Positions 15,889-23,954 of a DNA stretch of 64,000 bases are shown here, in pieces; within the stretch, counting starts at the first letter, position 1, and the number at the start of each line of letters is the position of its first letter. The notes under the pieces were generated by a model that was not told the origin of the DNA, did no database searches, and was given only the letters and a program-made list of their open reading frames with translations. The translations under genes and the position numbers were made by a program. The stretch comes from Streptosporangiaceae bacterium NEAU-GS5 (GTDB lineage Bacteria; Actinomycetota; Actinomycetes; Streptosporangiales; Streptosporangiaceae): NCBI GenBank assembly GCA_017592665.1, contig JAGFNW010000022.1:62001-126000 (forward strand), written 5' to 3'.

Positions 15889-17030
15889 ATGGTCGACCAT
15901 CGCGCCGGGCAGCCGCCGTACGACCGGCTGGTGATCCGCGTCCACCTCCTGCTGCGCGTCGCGATGCTCGTGCAGGTCGCCTTCAGCGTGCCGAGCGCGT
16001 GGAGCCGCGCGACCCGTCCCGCCGTGCTGGTCGTCACGCTGGCCGTGCTGGTCGCCAGTACGGCGGTCGCGGTGTGGCGCAGCTATCGGCGCGGCCGATT
16101 AGGCGGCCCCGTGGCGGTCGCGATCGACGTCGGGCTCGCCATGGCGGCCCTCGCGGCCGGGTCATGGCTGCTGCCGCCGGGCACCGATCCCGCCACGGAC
16201 AACGCGTTCTATCCGTACACCGTCGGGGTGATGGCGGCCGCGGGGCTCGCGTCGCGCTCGCTCGTCCCGGCCCTGGTCGCGCCCATCATCGCGACCACGC
16301 TGTACGTGACGCTGACCGTCGTCAGCCGTGGCGCCTCCTGGACGCTGCTCCAGAACTCGATCACCTATTGGGCGTTCGCGCTGGTGGGGTGGGTCCAGGC
16401 GCGGGTGTACGCCCGGCTGTTCGGCGACCTGCAGCAGGCCAGGGCGAGCGCCATCGAGCAGGAGCGCCTCCTGACGGCCGAGCGGGAACGCGGGCGCTAC
16501 GCCCTCGAGCTGCACGACCGCGTGCTGCAGACGATGGAGTTCCTGGCGGCGGGCCCGTGGATCGGCGACGGCGACGTGCGCGCCCACGTGGCCAGGGAGG
16601 CCGAGTGGCTGCGGGGCTTCATCCGCGGGGACGACCCGTCGACGACGACGGAGCTGCGCGCCGCGCTGTCCGCGGTCATCGTCCAGCAGACGGCCGTGGG
16701 CATGATGATCGCCTCGAACCTCGCCGGGCTGGGCCGTGAGGAGCCGCCCACGACGTCGTCCATGCGCTCGCGGGAGCCGTACACGAGGCGCTGACCAACG
16801 TGCGCAAGCACGCGGGGGTGACACGCGCGACCGTGTGGGCCAAGTCGGCCACCGACCACATCGTGGTGACCGTGACCGACCACGGCGGCGGCTTCGACGC
16901 GTCGGAGCCCGGCGCCGGCTTCGGGATCCGGGAGTCGATCGTGGGACGGCTGCGGCAGGCCGGCGGATCGGCGGAGGTCACCAGCGCGCCCGGGGAGGGG
17001 ACGCAGTGGACCCTGTCCGTGCCGCTGTGA
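15889..17030 (+). pseudogene. NarL-type sensor histidine kinase, frameshifted
   Basis: The first frame (15889-16794) gives five or six N-terminal membrane helices, a coiled linker and a HisKA_3 dimerisation helix with ALELHDRVLQTMEFLA (His near 209). Around 16735-16760 the kinase reading moves to another frame: VHALAGAVHEALTNVRKHAG (N box), TVTDHGGGFD (G1), GAGFGIRESI (G2), ending at 17030. As written, the first frame stops at 16794 without an ATPase domain. A single indel explains this. The convergent response regulator at 17034-17675 is the natural partner, only 3 bp away. Either a young pseudogene or a sequencing indel. Confidence 0.8.
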
Positions 17031-17033
17031 GCC

Positions 17034-17675
17034 TCAGACGGGCGGCGTCCGCCGGTCGTGGCCCAGGCGTTCGAGGGCCGCGCGGGTGAGCTCGGCCTTG
17101 TTGCCGACCTGCAGCTTCGACCGGATCCGCTCCAGATAGGTGTCGACGGTCGCCTTGCTCACCCCCATCCGGGTGGCCACCTGCGTGTGAGTGAGGCCCT
17201 GCGCGATCAGCTCCAGGGTCTGCTCCTCACGCACCGACAGCGGCACGACCTGCGGCTCGGGCAGCCGGCTCTGCAGGATGTCGGCGAGCGACGGCGACAG
17301 GGCGAAGCCGCCGGCCGCGACCGTGCGGACCGCCGCCACGAGCATGGCGGGATCGGCGTCCTTGGTCACATAGCCGCAGGCCCCGGCGCGGATCGCGTCG
17401 ACGACGTCGGTCGGTCGTCCCGAGGCGGAGACGATCAGCACCTTCGTCGTCAGCCGCAGCGCCTCGATGACCGTGAGGCAGGGCTGCTGCCCGCCGCCCG
17501 GATACAGGTCGAGCAGGACCAGGTCGGGCACCTCGTTGGACGGCCAGACGGCAAGGTCGAAGGGGGTGGCGACCGACTCGGTGACGGTGACGTCGCCCGC
17601 CTCCGCCAGGAAGGCGGCGAGCCCGCGGCGGGCGATCGGATGATCGTCCACAATCGCTACCCGGATCATCTGCAT
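17034..17675 (-). CDS. NarL/FixJ-family response regulator
   Basis: 213 aa. Receiver domain (1-120): acidic pair in VAIVDDHPIARRG, phospho-acceptor Asp in VPDLVLLDLYPGG, Ser/Thr position in VLIVSASG, Lys in YVTKDADP. LuxR HTH at about 145-205: LSVREEQTLELIAQGLTHTQ, then VSKATVDTYLERIRSKL. The receiver is less canonical near the Asp (YPGGGQQ instead of M-P-x-x-xG). Two starts are possible: ATG 17675 and the second ATG at 17669, the latter better spaced from GGAG. It faces the broken kinase gene tail to tail; if that kinase is dead this regulator is an orphan. Confidence 0.9.
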   Translation of the reverse strand: MQMIRVAIVDDHPIARRGLAAFLAEAGDVTVTESVATPFDLAVWPSNEVPDLVLLDLYPGGGQQPCLTVIEALRLTTKVLIVSASGRPTDVVDAIRAGACGYVTKDADPAMLVAAVRTVAAGGFALSPSLADILQSRLPEPQVVPLSVREEQTLELIAQGLTHTQVATRMGVSKATVDTYLERIRSKLQVGNKAELTRAALERLGHDRRTPPV

Positions 17676-17743
17676 CGCTCCATCTCGCCGTCGCCGCCAC
17701 AGTAGCCGTCAATACCGGGACGCGGGACCCGGCGTCGTGTCGG

Positions 17744-18178
17744 CTATGTGCCCGACACGCCCTGTCCCGTCTTCGCCGGACAAGCCCGCCCCCGCGATCG
17801 CAGCACCGCCACGGCGAGGGTGAGCCAGACGGCGCCTTCGATCAGGGGGCCGGCCTGGCCGACGGCCATGGTGAGGGGCAGGGCCGCGGCGAAGGCCACG
17901 GCGAGCGTGCGGGGGACGCGGCCGGCGCGGAACATGGCAACGCCGAGCCCGACGCCGCCGAGCAGCCACAGCGCGATGCCGGGCAGGAACAGCGGGTCCA
18001 GCCGGTTGTCGCTGGCGACGAAGGTCGCGCCGCCGGCGAGGCCCAGCAGAGCCTGGCCGGCGGCGTAGACCACGGCCGCGACGCGAGCGAACCGGCCCCA
18101 GGTCGGCGACGTGCGGTGGACGCGGTCGAGGACGACGATCGCCACGATCGAGAGCCACGTGGCGGCCGAATAGGAGCC
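17744..18178 (-). pseudogene. Membrane protein remnant lacking its N-terminus
   Basis: The frame encodes about 144 residues from GSYSAATWLSIVAIVVLDRV to AKTGQGVSGT, with four hydrophobic segments (AAVVYAAGQALLGLAGG, LPGIALWLLGGVGLGVAMF, LAVAFAAALPLTMAVG, GAVWLTLAVAVL). It has no start of its own: at about 18172-18178 it abuts, in another frame, a truncated response-regulator receiver. The gene therefore appears to have lost its 5' part in a deletion that also removed the 3' part of the regulator. A GTG at 18145 could in principle start a shorter product, without a ribosome site. Family not recognised. Confidence 0.6.
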
Positions 18179-18369
18179 TCGACGCCGCCCACGCGCGGCA
18201 TGGCGAGATCCATCAGCACGACGTCCGGCCGGTGCTCGGCGGCCATCGCGACGGCCTCGGCCCCGTCGGCCGCCTCGCCCACCACGGTGTAGCCCTCGAC
18301 GGTCGCGAACAGCGCCAGCAGCCCGCTGCGCACGACGGGATGATCGTCCGCGATCAGCAGGCGGATCAT
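18175..18369 (-). pseudogene. Truncated response-regulator receiver domain
   Basis: From ATG 18369 the frame reads 65 residues of a canonical receiver: IRLLIADDHPVVRSGLLALF, then VLMDLAMPRVGGVEA with the phospho-acceptor Asp at 54. After residue 65 homology stops abruptly and the frame runs into antisense-like sequence over the membrane-protein remnant. The Thr/Ser and Lys positions, the output HTH and half the fold are missing, so it cannot work. The start overlaps the stop of the kinase remnant by 4 bp, the normal coupling of a kinase-regulator operon. Confidence 0.75.
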
Positions 18370-18467
18370 GCGGGCTCCCTGACGATCAGGTGGACGCGGA
18401 CCTGGGCGCCGCCGGTGACCAGCGCGCACGCCACACCGAACACCAGCCAGCCCCAGGCGTTCCGCAT
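18366..18467 (-). pseudogene. Histidine kinase remnant (both ends joined)
   Basis: A 33-codon frame from ATG 18467: MRNAWGWLVFGVACALVTGG, like the first membrane helix of a NarL-type kinase, then AQVRVHLIVREPA, like the last strand of a HATPase domain, and a TGA overlapping the ATG of the receiver remnant. I infer an internal deletion of nearly the whole kinase that kept both ends. GGGAG lies 11 bp before the ATG. Upstream (18468-18647) holds no gene; GGTCCC (18566-18571) and GGGACC (18580-18585) form a small hairpin that may end the ArsR transcript. Confidence 0.5.
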
Positions 18468-18647
18468 GCACTGATGCTCTCCCGCCCCGAGTCCCAACGG
18501 AACGGGACAACCTTCCCTGTGCACCAGGACCGTCCGCCGAGCCCGCACTCCGGCTCCCTGGGCGGGGTCCCTGAGCGCGGGGACCTCGCTGCGGAACCGC
18601 GGGCCGGGTCCGCGGGCGAGGTCCTTCGCGCGCGGGGGCTTCGTGGG

Positions 18648-19007
18648 TCAGCGGTCGAGGTGGGACTTCAGGGCGTCGAGCGGGCTGTCCCAGTCGCGGG
18701 CCAGGGCGGCGAGGAACTGCTGCGCCACGCGCATGGGGGCGGATCGGAGGCGGTAGCGCACGCGGCGCCGCTCCCCCGGCTCGGCGGTCACCAGGCCGGC
18801 CTCGGCCAGCAGGGCCAGGTGCTTGGCGATCGCCTGCCGGGTGATCGGCAGCCGGGCGGCCAGGTCGGTCGCGGTGGCCGGACCGGCCGAAGCCAGCGCG
18901 GCAAGGATGCCGCGCCGGCTCGGGTCGGCGAGGGCCGTGAAGACCTGCTCCGCGATGGCCTCGACGTCGTCGGGCCCTATGTCGGCGGGTCTCGGGTCAG
19001 GCCACAT
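18648..19007 (-). CDS. ArsR family transcriptional regulator
   Basis: 119 aa winged HTH: EQVFTALADPSRRGILAALA, ATDLAARLPITRQAIAKHLA as recognition helix, LLAEAGLVTAEPGERRRVRY as wing, and a short C-terminal helix ending LDALKSHLD. This matches the ArsR subgroup usually paired with AHSA1/SRPBCC proteins, with no metal-binding Cys. It is the second gene of a two-gene operon; its ATG (19007) lies 11 bp inside the upstream SRPBCC gene, so translation is probably coupled. The usual order is regulator first; here it is reversed. Confidence 0.9.
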   Translation of the reverse strand: MWPDPRPADIGPDDVEAIAEQVFTALADPSRRGILAALASAGPATATDLAARLPITRQAIAKHLALLAEAGLVTAEPGERRRVRYRLRSAPMRVAQQFLAALARDWDSPLDALKSHLDR

Positions 19008-19428
19008 CGAGGTAGTCGCACAGCTCGCCCAGCTCGCTGATCCAGCCTTGGCCGTGCGCGTCGTACGCCTTGGTGTAGGACTCGTCGGACAGCTGGGCGA
19101 AGCCGGTTTCGACGACCCGGAGCAGCGTGCCCGTGTCGGTCGGCTCGAGGGTGAACTCGACGTAGGTCCGGCGCGGGTCGTCCTTCGGCAGCTCGTAGAG
19201 ATGCCAGGTGAAGCCGAACACGGTCGGCTCCTGGACCCGCTCGACCCGCATGTCGACGCTCGACCCGTCGCTCCAGCGCAGCTGGGCCGCGCCGCCCGGG
19301 CGCAGGTCGATCGTCGCCTCGTTGCCGAACCAGGCGCCGAGCCCTTCGGCCGTGGTGAGCGCCGACCACACCTTGACGGGCGGATGCGCGATCTCGACGG
19401 TCCGCTCGATTCGATCAGGGAAACCCAT
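18997..19428 (-). CDS. SRPBCC (AHSA1-like) domain protein
   Basis: 143 aa with the START-like AHSA1 pattern: RIERTVEIAHPPVKVWSALT, GLGAWFGNEATIDLRPGGAA, RVERVQEPTVFGFTWHLYEL, then TYVEFTLEPTDTGTLLRVVE and a C-terminal helix GWISELGELCDYLD. Such proteins have a hydrophobic cavity; the actinobacterial ones paired with ArsR have no defined ligand. The ATG at 19428 has GGAGGT four bases upstream, preferred over a TTG five codons earlier. Operon with the overlapping ArsR gene. Confidence 0.9.
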   Translation of the reverse strand: MGFPDRIERTVEIAHPPVKVWSALTTAEGLGAWFGNEATIDLRPGGAAQLRWSDGSSVDMRVERVQEPTVFGFTWHLYELPKDDPRRTYVEFTLEPTDTGTLLRVVETGFAQLSDESYTKAYDAHGQGWISELGELCDYLDVA

Positions 19429-19475
19429 GACAACCTCCAACACTAGTTTCTCGTGGACTGCGGCTTCGCCGCGAA

Positions 19476-20846
19476 CTACGCGCCGCGTGGGCGCAACCGG
19501 AGCCAGATCAGCACGACGGCGGCCAGCGTCACGGCCACATCCACCACCACTGCGAGGTGGATGCCGGTCAGCTGGGCGCTCTGCGTCGCGGCGATCGAGC
19601 CCAAGACAGGGATGCCGACGGTGATGGCGACCTGCTGGGTCATCGAGGTCAGGCCGGTCGCCAGGCCCTGCTCGTGGTCGGCCACGCCGGAGGTGCCGGT
19701 CACGGTGTACGCCACGATGGCCGCCACGTGCCCGAAGAACCCGACGAACAGCGCGGGGACGAGGATCGCGAGCGCCATCCGGTCAGGGCCGAGCAGCAGC
19801 AGCGGCAGCGTCGCTAGCGCCTGCACCGTCATGCCCGCGACGAGGACCGTACGGCTGCCGAATCGGCCGATGAAGCGGCCGGCCACGACGCCGGCGAACA
19901 CGGACGCCAGGCCCGGCAGGCCGTAGATCAGGCCGGTGGCCAGCGGGGACAGACCCAGGACCCGCTGCAGGTAGAGCGTCACCAGGAAGATGATGGCGGG
20001 CTCCATCACGAAGATCACGAACCCGCCGAGGTTCCCCCACTTCACCGAGGGCCGCGCGAGGATGCGGACGGGGGCGAGCGGGGCCGGTGAACGCAGCTCG
20101 ATCACCCAGAAGGCGGCCAGCAGCGCGACGCCGGCGACGGCCGCCAGGACGTTCTTCTCGATGATCGCGTAGATGACGGCGAGGAGACCGCCGGTCACGG
20201 TCACCGCGCCCGGCACATCCAGCCGCACCCGGTTCGGCACCCGGCTCTCACCGACCACGAACGGCGCGACCAGCAGGATGGCCACGGCGACCGGGACGTT
20301 GATGAAGAACGCGGCCCGCCAGCCCAGCAGGCTGACCAGCGCTCCGCCGACCAGAGCGCCGGCGGTGAAGCCGCCCGACAGCAGGGCGCCGTTGAGCCCG
20401 AGGACGCGCTCACGTAGCCCGCCTTCCGTGAAGGTGGTCGTGAGCAGCGACAACGACGCCGGGGTCGCCATCGCGGTGGCCAGGCCCTGCAGCGCGCGTG
20501 CGGTCAGCAGCACCTCCGGACTGGAGGCGAAGCCGCCCAGCAGAGAGGCCCCGGTCAGCAGGATCACGCCGGTCAGGAACAGCCTCCGGCGGCCGAAGAA
20601 GTCGGCCAGCCGCCCGAACAGGAGGGTGAAGCCGGCCGCGGGGAGCGCGTACGCCGAGGTGATCCACGGGAACCCGGCCGGGCTCAGACCCACGCCGGCG
20701 CCGGCCTCCGGCAGCGCGACGTTCAGGATCGAAAAGTCGACAGCCAGCATGAATCCGGCGCCGAGCAGCACTAACAGGATCACCCGTTGGCGGGCCGTGA
20801 AACGCGCGGAAACGGGAGCGGGAGCGGTGTCGATCGTGACGGCCAT
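19476..20846 (-). CDS. MFS drug-efflux transporter (DHA2-like)
   Basis: 456 aa with 13-14 hydrophobic helices. The first helix carries the DHA2-type motif AVDFSILNVALPEAG, loop 2-3 the signature GRLADFFGRRR, and LQGLATAMATPASLSLLTTT matches antiporter motif C-like helix 5. Likely a proton-driven exporter of toxic organic compounds in the cytoplasmic membrane. The ATG at 20846 has a strong GAGGAGGA site. Divergent from a MarR gene across a gap with two pairs of palindromes, so it is probably a repressed, inducible exporter. Shorter than many DHA2 members, but no block looks missing. Confidence 0.9.
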   Translation of the reverse strand: MAVTIDTAPAPVSARFTARQRVILLVLLGAGFMLAVDFSILNVALPEAGAGVGLSPAGFPWITSAYALPAAGFTLLFGRLADFFGRRRLFLTGVILLTGASLLGGFASSPEVLLTARALQGLATAMATPASLSLLTTTFTEGGLRERVLGLNGALLSGGFTAGALVGGALVSLLGWRAAFFINVPVAVAILLVAPFVVGESRVPNRVRLDVPGAVTVTGGLLAVIYAIIEKNVLAAVAGVALLAAFWVIELRSPAPLAPVRILARPSVKWGNLGGFVIFVMEPAIIFLVTLYLQRVLGLSPLATGLIYGLPGLASVFAGVVAGRFIGRFGSRTVLVAGMTVQALATLPLLLLGPDRMALAILVPALFVGFFGHVAAIVAYTVTGTSGVADHEQGLATGLTSMTQQVAITVGIPVLGSIAATQSAQLTGIHLAVVVDVAVTLAAVVLIWLRLRPRGA

Positions 20847-20865
20847 GCCATCCTCCTCAGATGTC

Positions 20866-20906
20866 GCAACTGACTGGTTGCGATATTATGGCAACCGATC
20901 GGTTGC
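20866..20906. promoter_or_regulatory. Paired palindromic operators, GCAAC-N6-GTTGC type
   Basis: GCAACTGACTGGTTGC (20866-20881) and the perfect palindrome GCAACCGATCGGTTGC (20891-20906) are two copies of GCAAC-N6-GTTGC with centres 25 bp apart. They lie 20-60 bp upstream of the MFS start, so a repressor bound here would cover that promoter. They differ from the TTGAC-type sites next to the MarR gene. Confidence 0.75.
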
Positions 20907-20924
20907 GTCAAATGCCAGGAATAG

Positions 20925-20962
20925 TTGACACGTCAATCAGTGCTATGTGGTTGACACGTCAA
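20925..20962. promoter_or_regulatory. Paired operators TTGACACGTCAA in front of marR
   Basis: TTGACACGTCAA occurs identically at 20925-20936 and 20951-20962 (26 bp apart). Each is an inverted repeat TTGAC-N2-GTCAA. The second ends 18 bp before the MarR ATG, so these are likely the MarR protein's own sites, and TTGACA may double as a -35 element. Confidence 0.75.
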
Positions 20963-20980
20963 CGAAATGGTGGAGACCCG

Positions 20981-21454
20981 ATGGCCCAGGAGACGACGGC
21001 GCGGCGCACGATGACGTCGCGCGAGCTGGCCGTGTGGCGGTCGCTGATGGACACGACGACCGACCTGCGCCGGGTGCTCGGCGCCGAACTGCAGGAATCG
21101 GGGCTGTCGCCGGGCGACTACGCGGTCCTGCTGGCGCTGAGCGAGGCGCCCGGGCGGCGGCTGCGCTCCTCGGCGCTGGCCACCGAGATCGACTGGGAGC
21201 GCAGCCGGCTCTCCCACCACCTCGGGCGGATGAACCGGCGCGGCCTGATCCGGCGGGAGAGCTGCGTCACCGACAACCGCGGCGCCGAGGTCGTCATGAC
21301 CACCGCCGGCGCGAGCCTGTTCCGGCAGGCCAGCGTGCTCCACCTGCGCGCGGTCAAGGCACGCTTCGCCGACGCGCTGACCGGCGGCCAGCTCACCGCG
21401 CTCGCCGAGATTCTGCAGGCGCTACGCGATCACTTGGAAGGAAGCGAACCGTGA
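20981..21454 (+). CDS. MarR family transcriptional regulator
   Basis: 157 aa. Helical N-terminus (LAVWRSLMDTTTDLRRVLGA), wHTH at about 50-115 (SPGDYAVLLALSE, LRSSALATEIDWERSRLSHH as recognition helix, RLIRRE-type wing with TDNRGAEVVMT), and a C-terminal dimerisation helix. The recognition helix with DWERSRLSHHL matches the subgroup controlling divergent MFS exporters or flavin/NADPH enzymes. ATG at 20981, preceded by GGTGGAGA. It heads a run of four genes (oxidoreductase, LLM, GNAT) and is divergent from the MFS exporter; the stop overlaps the next start. Confidence 0.9.
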   Translation: MAQETTARRTMTSRELAVWRSLMDTTTDLRRVLGAELQESGLSPGDYAVLLALSEAPGRRLRSSALATEIDWERSRLSHHLGRMNRRGLIRRESCVTDNRGAEVVMTTAGASLFRQASVLHLRAVKARFADALTGGQLTALAEILQALRDHLEGSEP

Positions 21455-22098
21455 TGTCCATCGAGCGCATCGCCGTGCTGGGCGCGGGACACGTCGGACC
21501 GGCCATCGCGCGGGTGGCCATCGACGCTGGGTATGAGGTGGCCATCGCCGCCTCCGGCGATCCCGCCGACATCGAGCTGATCACCGGGGTTCTGGTTCCC
21601 GGCGCGACGCCGCTGTGGGCCGCCGACGCGGTCGCCGGCGCGGATCTGGTCGTGCTGGCCATCCCGTTGCACCGCTTCCCGGTTTTCGATCCGGCGCTGG
21701 TGGCGGGCCGCCTGGTCGTCGACGTCATGAACCACTGGGCTCCGATCGACGGCCACGTGGCGATGTTCGAGGACCCGGCGTACGGCAGCAGCGAGATCGT
21801 CGCGCGCCGGCTCGCCGGAGCCACCGTCGTCAAGACCCTCAACCACCTCGGCTACCACGAACTCGAGGACGACCGCAGGCCGGCGGACGCGGCCGACCGG
21901 CGGGCGCTCGGCGTCGCCGCCGACGACCCCGCCGCCGCGGCCCTGGTCGCCGAGGTCGTCGAGCGCATCGGCTACGACGCCGTACGCCTGCCGAGCCTGC
22001 GGGCCGGCCGCCTTCTCCAGCCCGGCGGTCCCGTCTTCGGCGCGGCCCTCGAACGCGCCGCCTTCGAAGACGCCGTCGGCGTCCGCCAAGCCGCCTGA
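21454..22098 (+). CDS. F420/NADP-oxidoreductase-like NAD(P)-binding protein
   Basis: 214 aa Rossmann protein: dinucleotide motif AVLGAGHVGPAIARVAIDAG at the N-terminus, VVLAIPLHRFPVFD, LVVDVMNHWAPIDG and a helical C-terminus. This is the fold of F420-dependent NADP oxidoreductase (NADPH-F420 transhydrogenase); many actinobacterial homologues are only NADP-binding reductases. The ATG at 21454 overlaps the last base of the MarR stop; a GTG one codon earlier is possible. GGAAGGAAG upstream. If it reduces F420, the downstream LLM enzyme could be its consumer. Confidence 0.8.
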   Translation: MSIERIAVLGAGHVGPAIARVAIDAGYEVAIAASGDPADIELITGVLVPGATPLWAADAVAGADLVVLAIPLHRFPVFDPALVAGRLVVDVMNHWAPIDGHVAMFEDPAYGSSEIVARRLAGATVVKTLNHLGYHELEDDRRPADAADRRALGVAADDPAAAALVAEVVERIGYDAVRLPSLRAGRLLQPGGPVFGAALERAAFEDAVGVRQAA

Positions 22099-22125
22099 AA
22101 ACCACACCACCTGAAAACCACACCA
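22094..22125. repeat. Perfect 16-bp tandem duplication
   Basis: CCTGAAAACCACACCA occurs at 22094-22109 and again directly at 22110-22125. The first copy contains the stop codon of the reductase gene; the second lies before the ribosome site of the LLM gene. Confidence 0.85.
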
Positions 22126-22138
22126 AAGGAGATCCGAC

Positions 22139-23197
22139 ATGACCACGTTCCCGCTCGTACTCGGCCTCGACACCTTCGGCGACACCACCGACGACGCCCA
22201 GGGCCGCCCGCTCTCGCACGCCCAGTCGATCCGCGACGTGGTCGAGCAGGGCGTGCTGGCCGACCATGTCGGCGTCGACCACATCGGGATCGGCGAGCAC
22301 CACACTCCCGACATGCCCATGCCGGCCGCCGACGTCGTGCTGTCCGCGATCGCGGCCCGCACGTCCCGCATCCGGCTGGGCTCCGCCGTCACCGTGCTGA
22401 GCTCCGACGACCCCGTCCGCGTGTTCCAGCGGTTCTCGACGCTCAACGCCATCTCGGGCGGCCGCGCCGAGGTCATCCTCGGCCGCGGGTCGAGCGTCGA
22501 CTCCTTCCCCCTGTTCGGATACGACCTGGCCGACTACGAAGACCTCTTCGAGGAGAAGACCGCGCTGTTCGCCGAACTCCTCAAGGGCGGGCCGGTCACC
22601 TGGCAGGGCAAGACCCGGGCCGCGCTGTACGAGCAGGACGTCGTGCCGTACGCGGAAAACGGGGCCTTCCCCGTGTGGATCGGCGTGGGCGGCAGCCCGC
22701 AGTCGGTGATCCGGGCGGCCCGGCACGGCATGTCGCTGATGCTGGCCATCATCGGCGGCGACCCCGCCCGCTTCACCCCGTTCTCCGACCTGTTCCAGAA
22801 GGCGCTGCAGCGGTTCGGCCGCGACCCGCTGCCGGTCGGCGTGCACGCCCCCGGACACGTGGCCGCCACCGACGAGCAGGCCCGCGCCGAGTTCTGGCCG
22901 TACTACCTCAAGGTCCTGCGCCACTACAGCAGGATCCGCGGCTTCGCCGTGCCGAACGAGGCGTCGTTCCGCCGCGAGATCGGCCCGCACGGCGCGCTGT
23001 ACGTCGGCTCTCCCGAGACCGTCGCCCAGAAGATCGCCGTAAACATGACCCGGCTTGGCGCCACCAGGTTCGACCTCAAGTACGGTATGGGCGGCTTGGC
23101 CCACGAGAAGCTGATGACCTCCATCGAGCTGTACGGGAGCCAGGTCATCCCGCGCGTACGCGACCTAATGGCGTCCCCGGAGGCTCCGGAGGCCTGA
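22139..23197 (+). CDS. LLM-class flavin/F420-dependent oxidoreductase
   Basis: 352 aa TIM-barrel of the bacterial luciferase-like family: GLDTFGDTT at the N-terminus, VDHIGIGEHHTPDMPMPAAD (the typical GEHH motif), RIRLGSAVTVLSSDDPVRVF, RFSTLNAISGGRAEVILGRG, FPVWIGVGGSPQSVIRAARH and VGSPETVAQKIAVN. These use FMNH2 or F420H2 to oxidise or reduce organic substrates. Perfect ribosome site AAAGGAGATCC. Third gene in the run starting with MarR; the reductase upstream fits a role as reductant supplier. Confidence 0.9.
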   Translation: MTTFPLVLGLDTFGDTTDDAQGRPLSHAQSIRDVVEQGVLADHVGVDHIGIGEHHTPDMPMPAADVVLSAIAARTSRIRLGSAVTVLSSDDPVRVFQRFSTLNAISGGRAEVILGRGSSVDSFPLFGYDLADYEDLFEEKTALFAELLKGGPVTWQGKTRAALYEQDVVPYAENGAFPVWIGVGGSPQSVIRAARHGMSLMLAIIGGDPARFTPFSDLFQKALQRFGRDPLPVGVHAPGHVAATDEQARAEFWPYYLKVLRHYSRIRGFAVPNEASFRREIGPHGALYVGSPETVAQKIAVNMTRLGATRFDLKYGMGGLAHEKLMTSIELYGSQVIPRVRDLMASPEAPEA

Positions 23198-23210
23198 AAG
23201 GACATATTTC

Positions 23211-23768
23211 ATGGGCATGCCACTGATCACCGACCGGCTCGTCGTCCGTGAGTGGACGGCCGACGACGCCGACGCGGCGCTGGCCATCTACGGGTCCGAA
23301 GAGGTCACGCACTGGCTCACCCCCGCGATGCTGCAGATCTCGGATCTGGCGGCCATGCGCGCGGTGCTGGACGCCTGGCAGGAGGCGCAGCCCAACCTGC
23401 CCAAGCCGCGCGGGCGGTGGGCCGTTCAGCGGCGTGATGACGGCGTCGTGGTCGGCGGGCTGGGCATCCGGCTGCTCCCGCCGTACGAGGACGACCTGGA
23501 GCTGAGCTGGCAGCTCAACCGGGACTCGTGGGGGCAGGGCTACGCGGTCGAAGCGGCGAGCGCCCTGATCTCCTGGGCGTTCACCCAGGAGATCGACGAG
23601 CTGTTCGCGGTCGCCCGGCCGGCCAATCAGCGCGCCATCGCCACCGCCGAGCGCCTCGGCATGCAGTGGGTCGGCGAGACCTCCAAGTACTACGGCCTCA
23701 ACCTGCAGGTCTACCGGATCCGGAGCGCCGAGGTGCCGGGCCGCCCCCGCCCCGGTGGCGGCCACTGA
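23211..23768 (+). CDS. GNAT family N-acetyltransferase (RimJ/RimL-like)
   Basis: 185 aa. TDRLVVREWTADDADAALAI is the usual N-terminus of Acetyltransf_3-type GNATs; LELSWQLNRDSWGQGYAVEA carries motif A (acetyl-CoA pyrophosphate loop, W-G-Q-G-Y-A); ARPANQRAIATAERLGMQWV is the conserved N-x-A/R-x-x-E-x-x-G-M block. Transfers acetyl from acetyl-CoA to an amine or protein N-terminus; substrate unknown. The ATG lies 13 bp after the LLM stop, so it is the fourth cistron of the MarR-led run. Confidence 0.9.
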   Translation: MGMPLITDRLVVREWTADDADAALAIYGSEEVTHWLTPAMLQISDLAAMRAVLDAWQEAQPNLPKPRGRWAVQRRDDGVVVGGLGIRLLPPYEDDLELSWQLNRDSWGQGYAVEAASALISWAFTQEIDELFAVARPANQRAIATAERLGMQWVGETSKYYGLNLQVYRIRSAEVPGRPRPGGGH

Positions 23769-23954
23769 TGAAGAGCGGACGGACCTAGCCGAACTCGCCC
23801 AAGACGAGATCGCTGAGGGATCCGGCCCGGCGTACACTCGAACGACATTCGCCGGACGCACCGTGGTCGACCTACCAGGTTTCGGTGTGCCCCGCTCCAC
23901 GAGCAACCGCTGACCCTGAACCCCGTGGCCGTATGTGAACCCGTGGAGGAAACC

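Noticed and set aside
16735-16760. Programmed frameshift in the kinase gene
   Set aside because: No slippery heptamer or downstream structure is evident, and kinases of this family are not known to use one; an indel is simpler.
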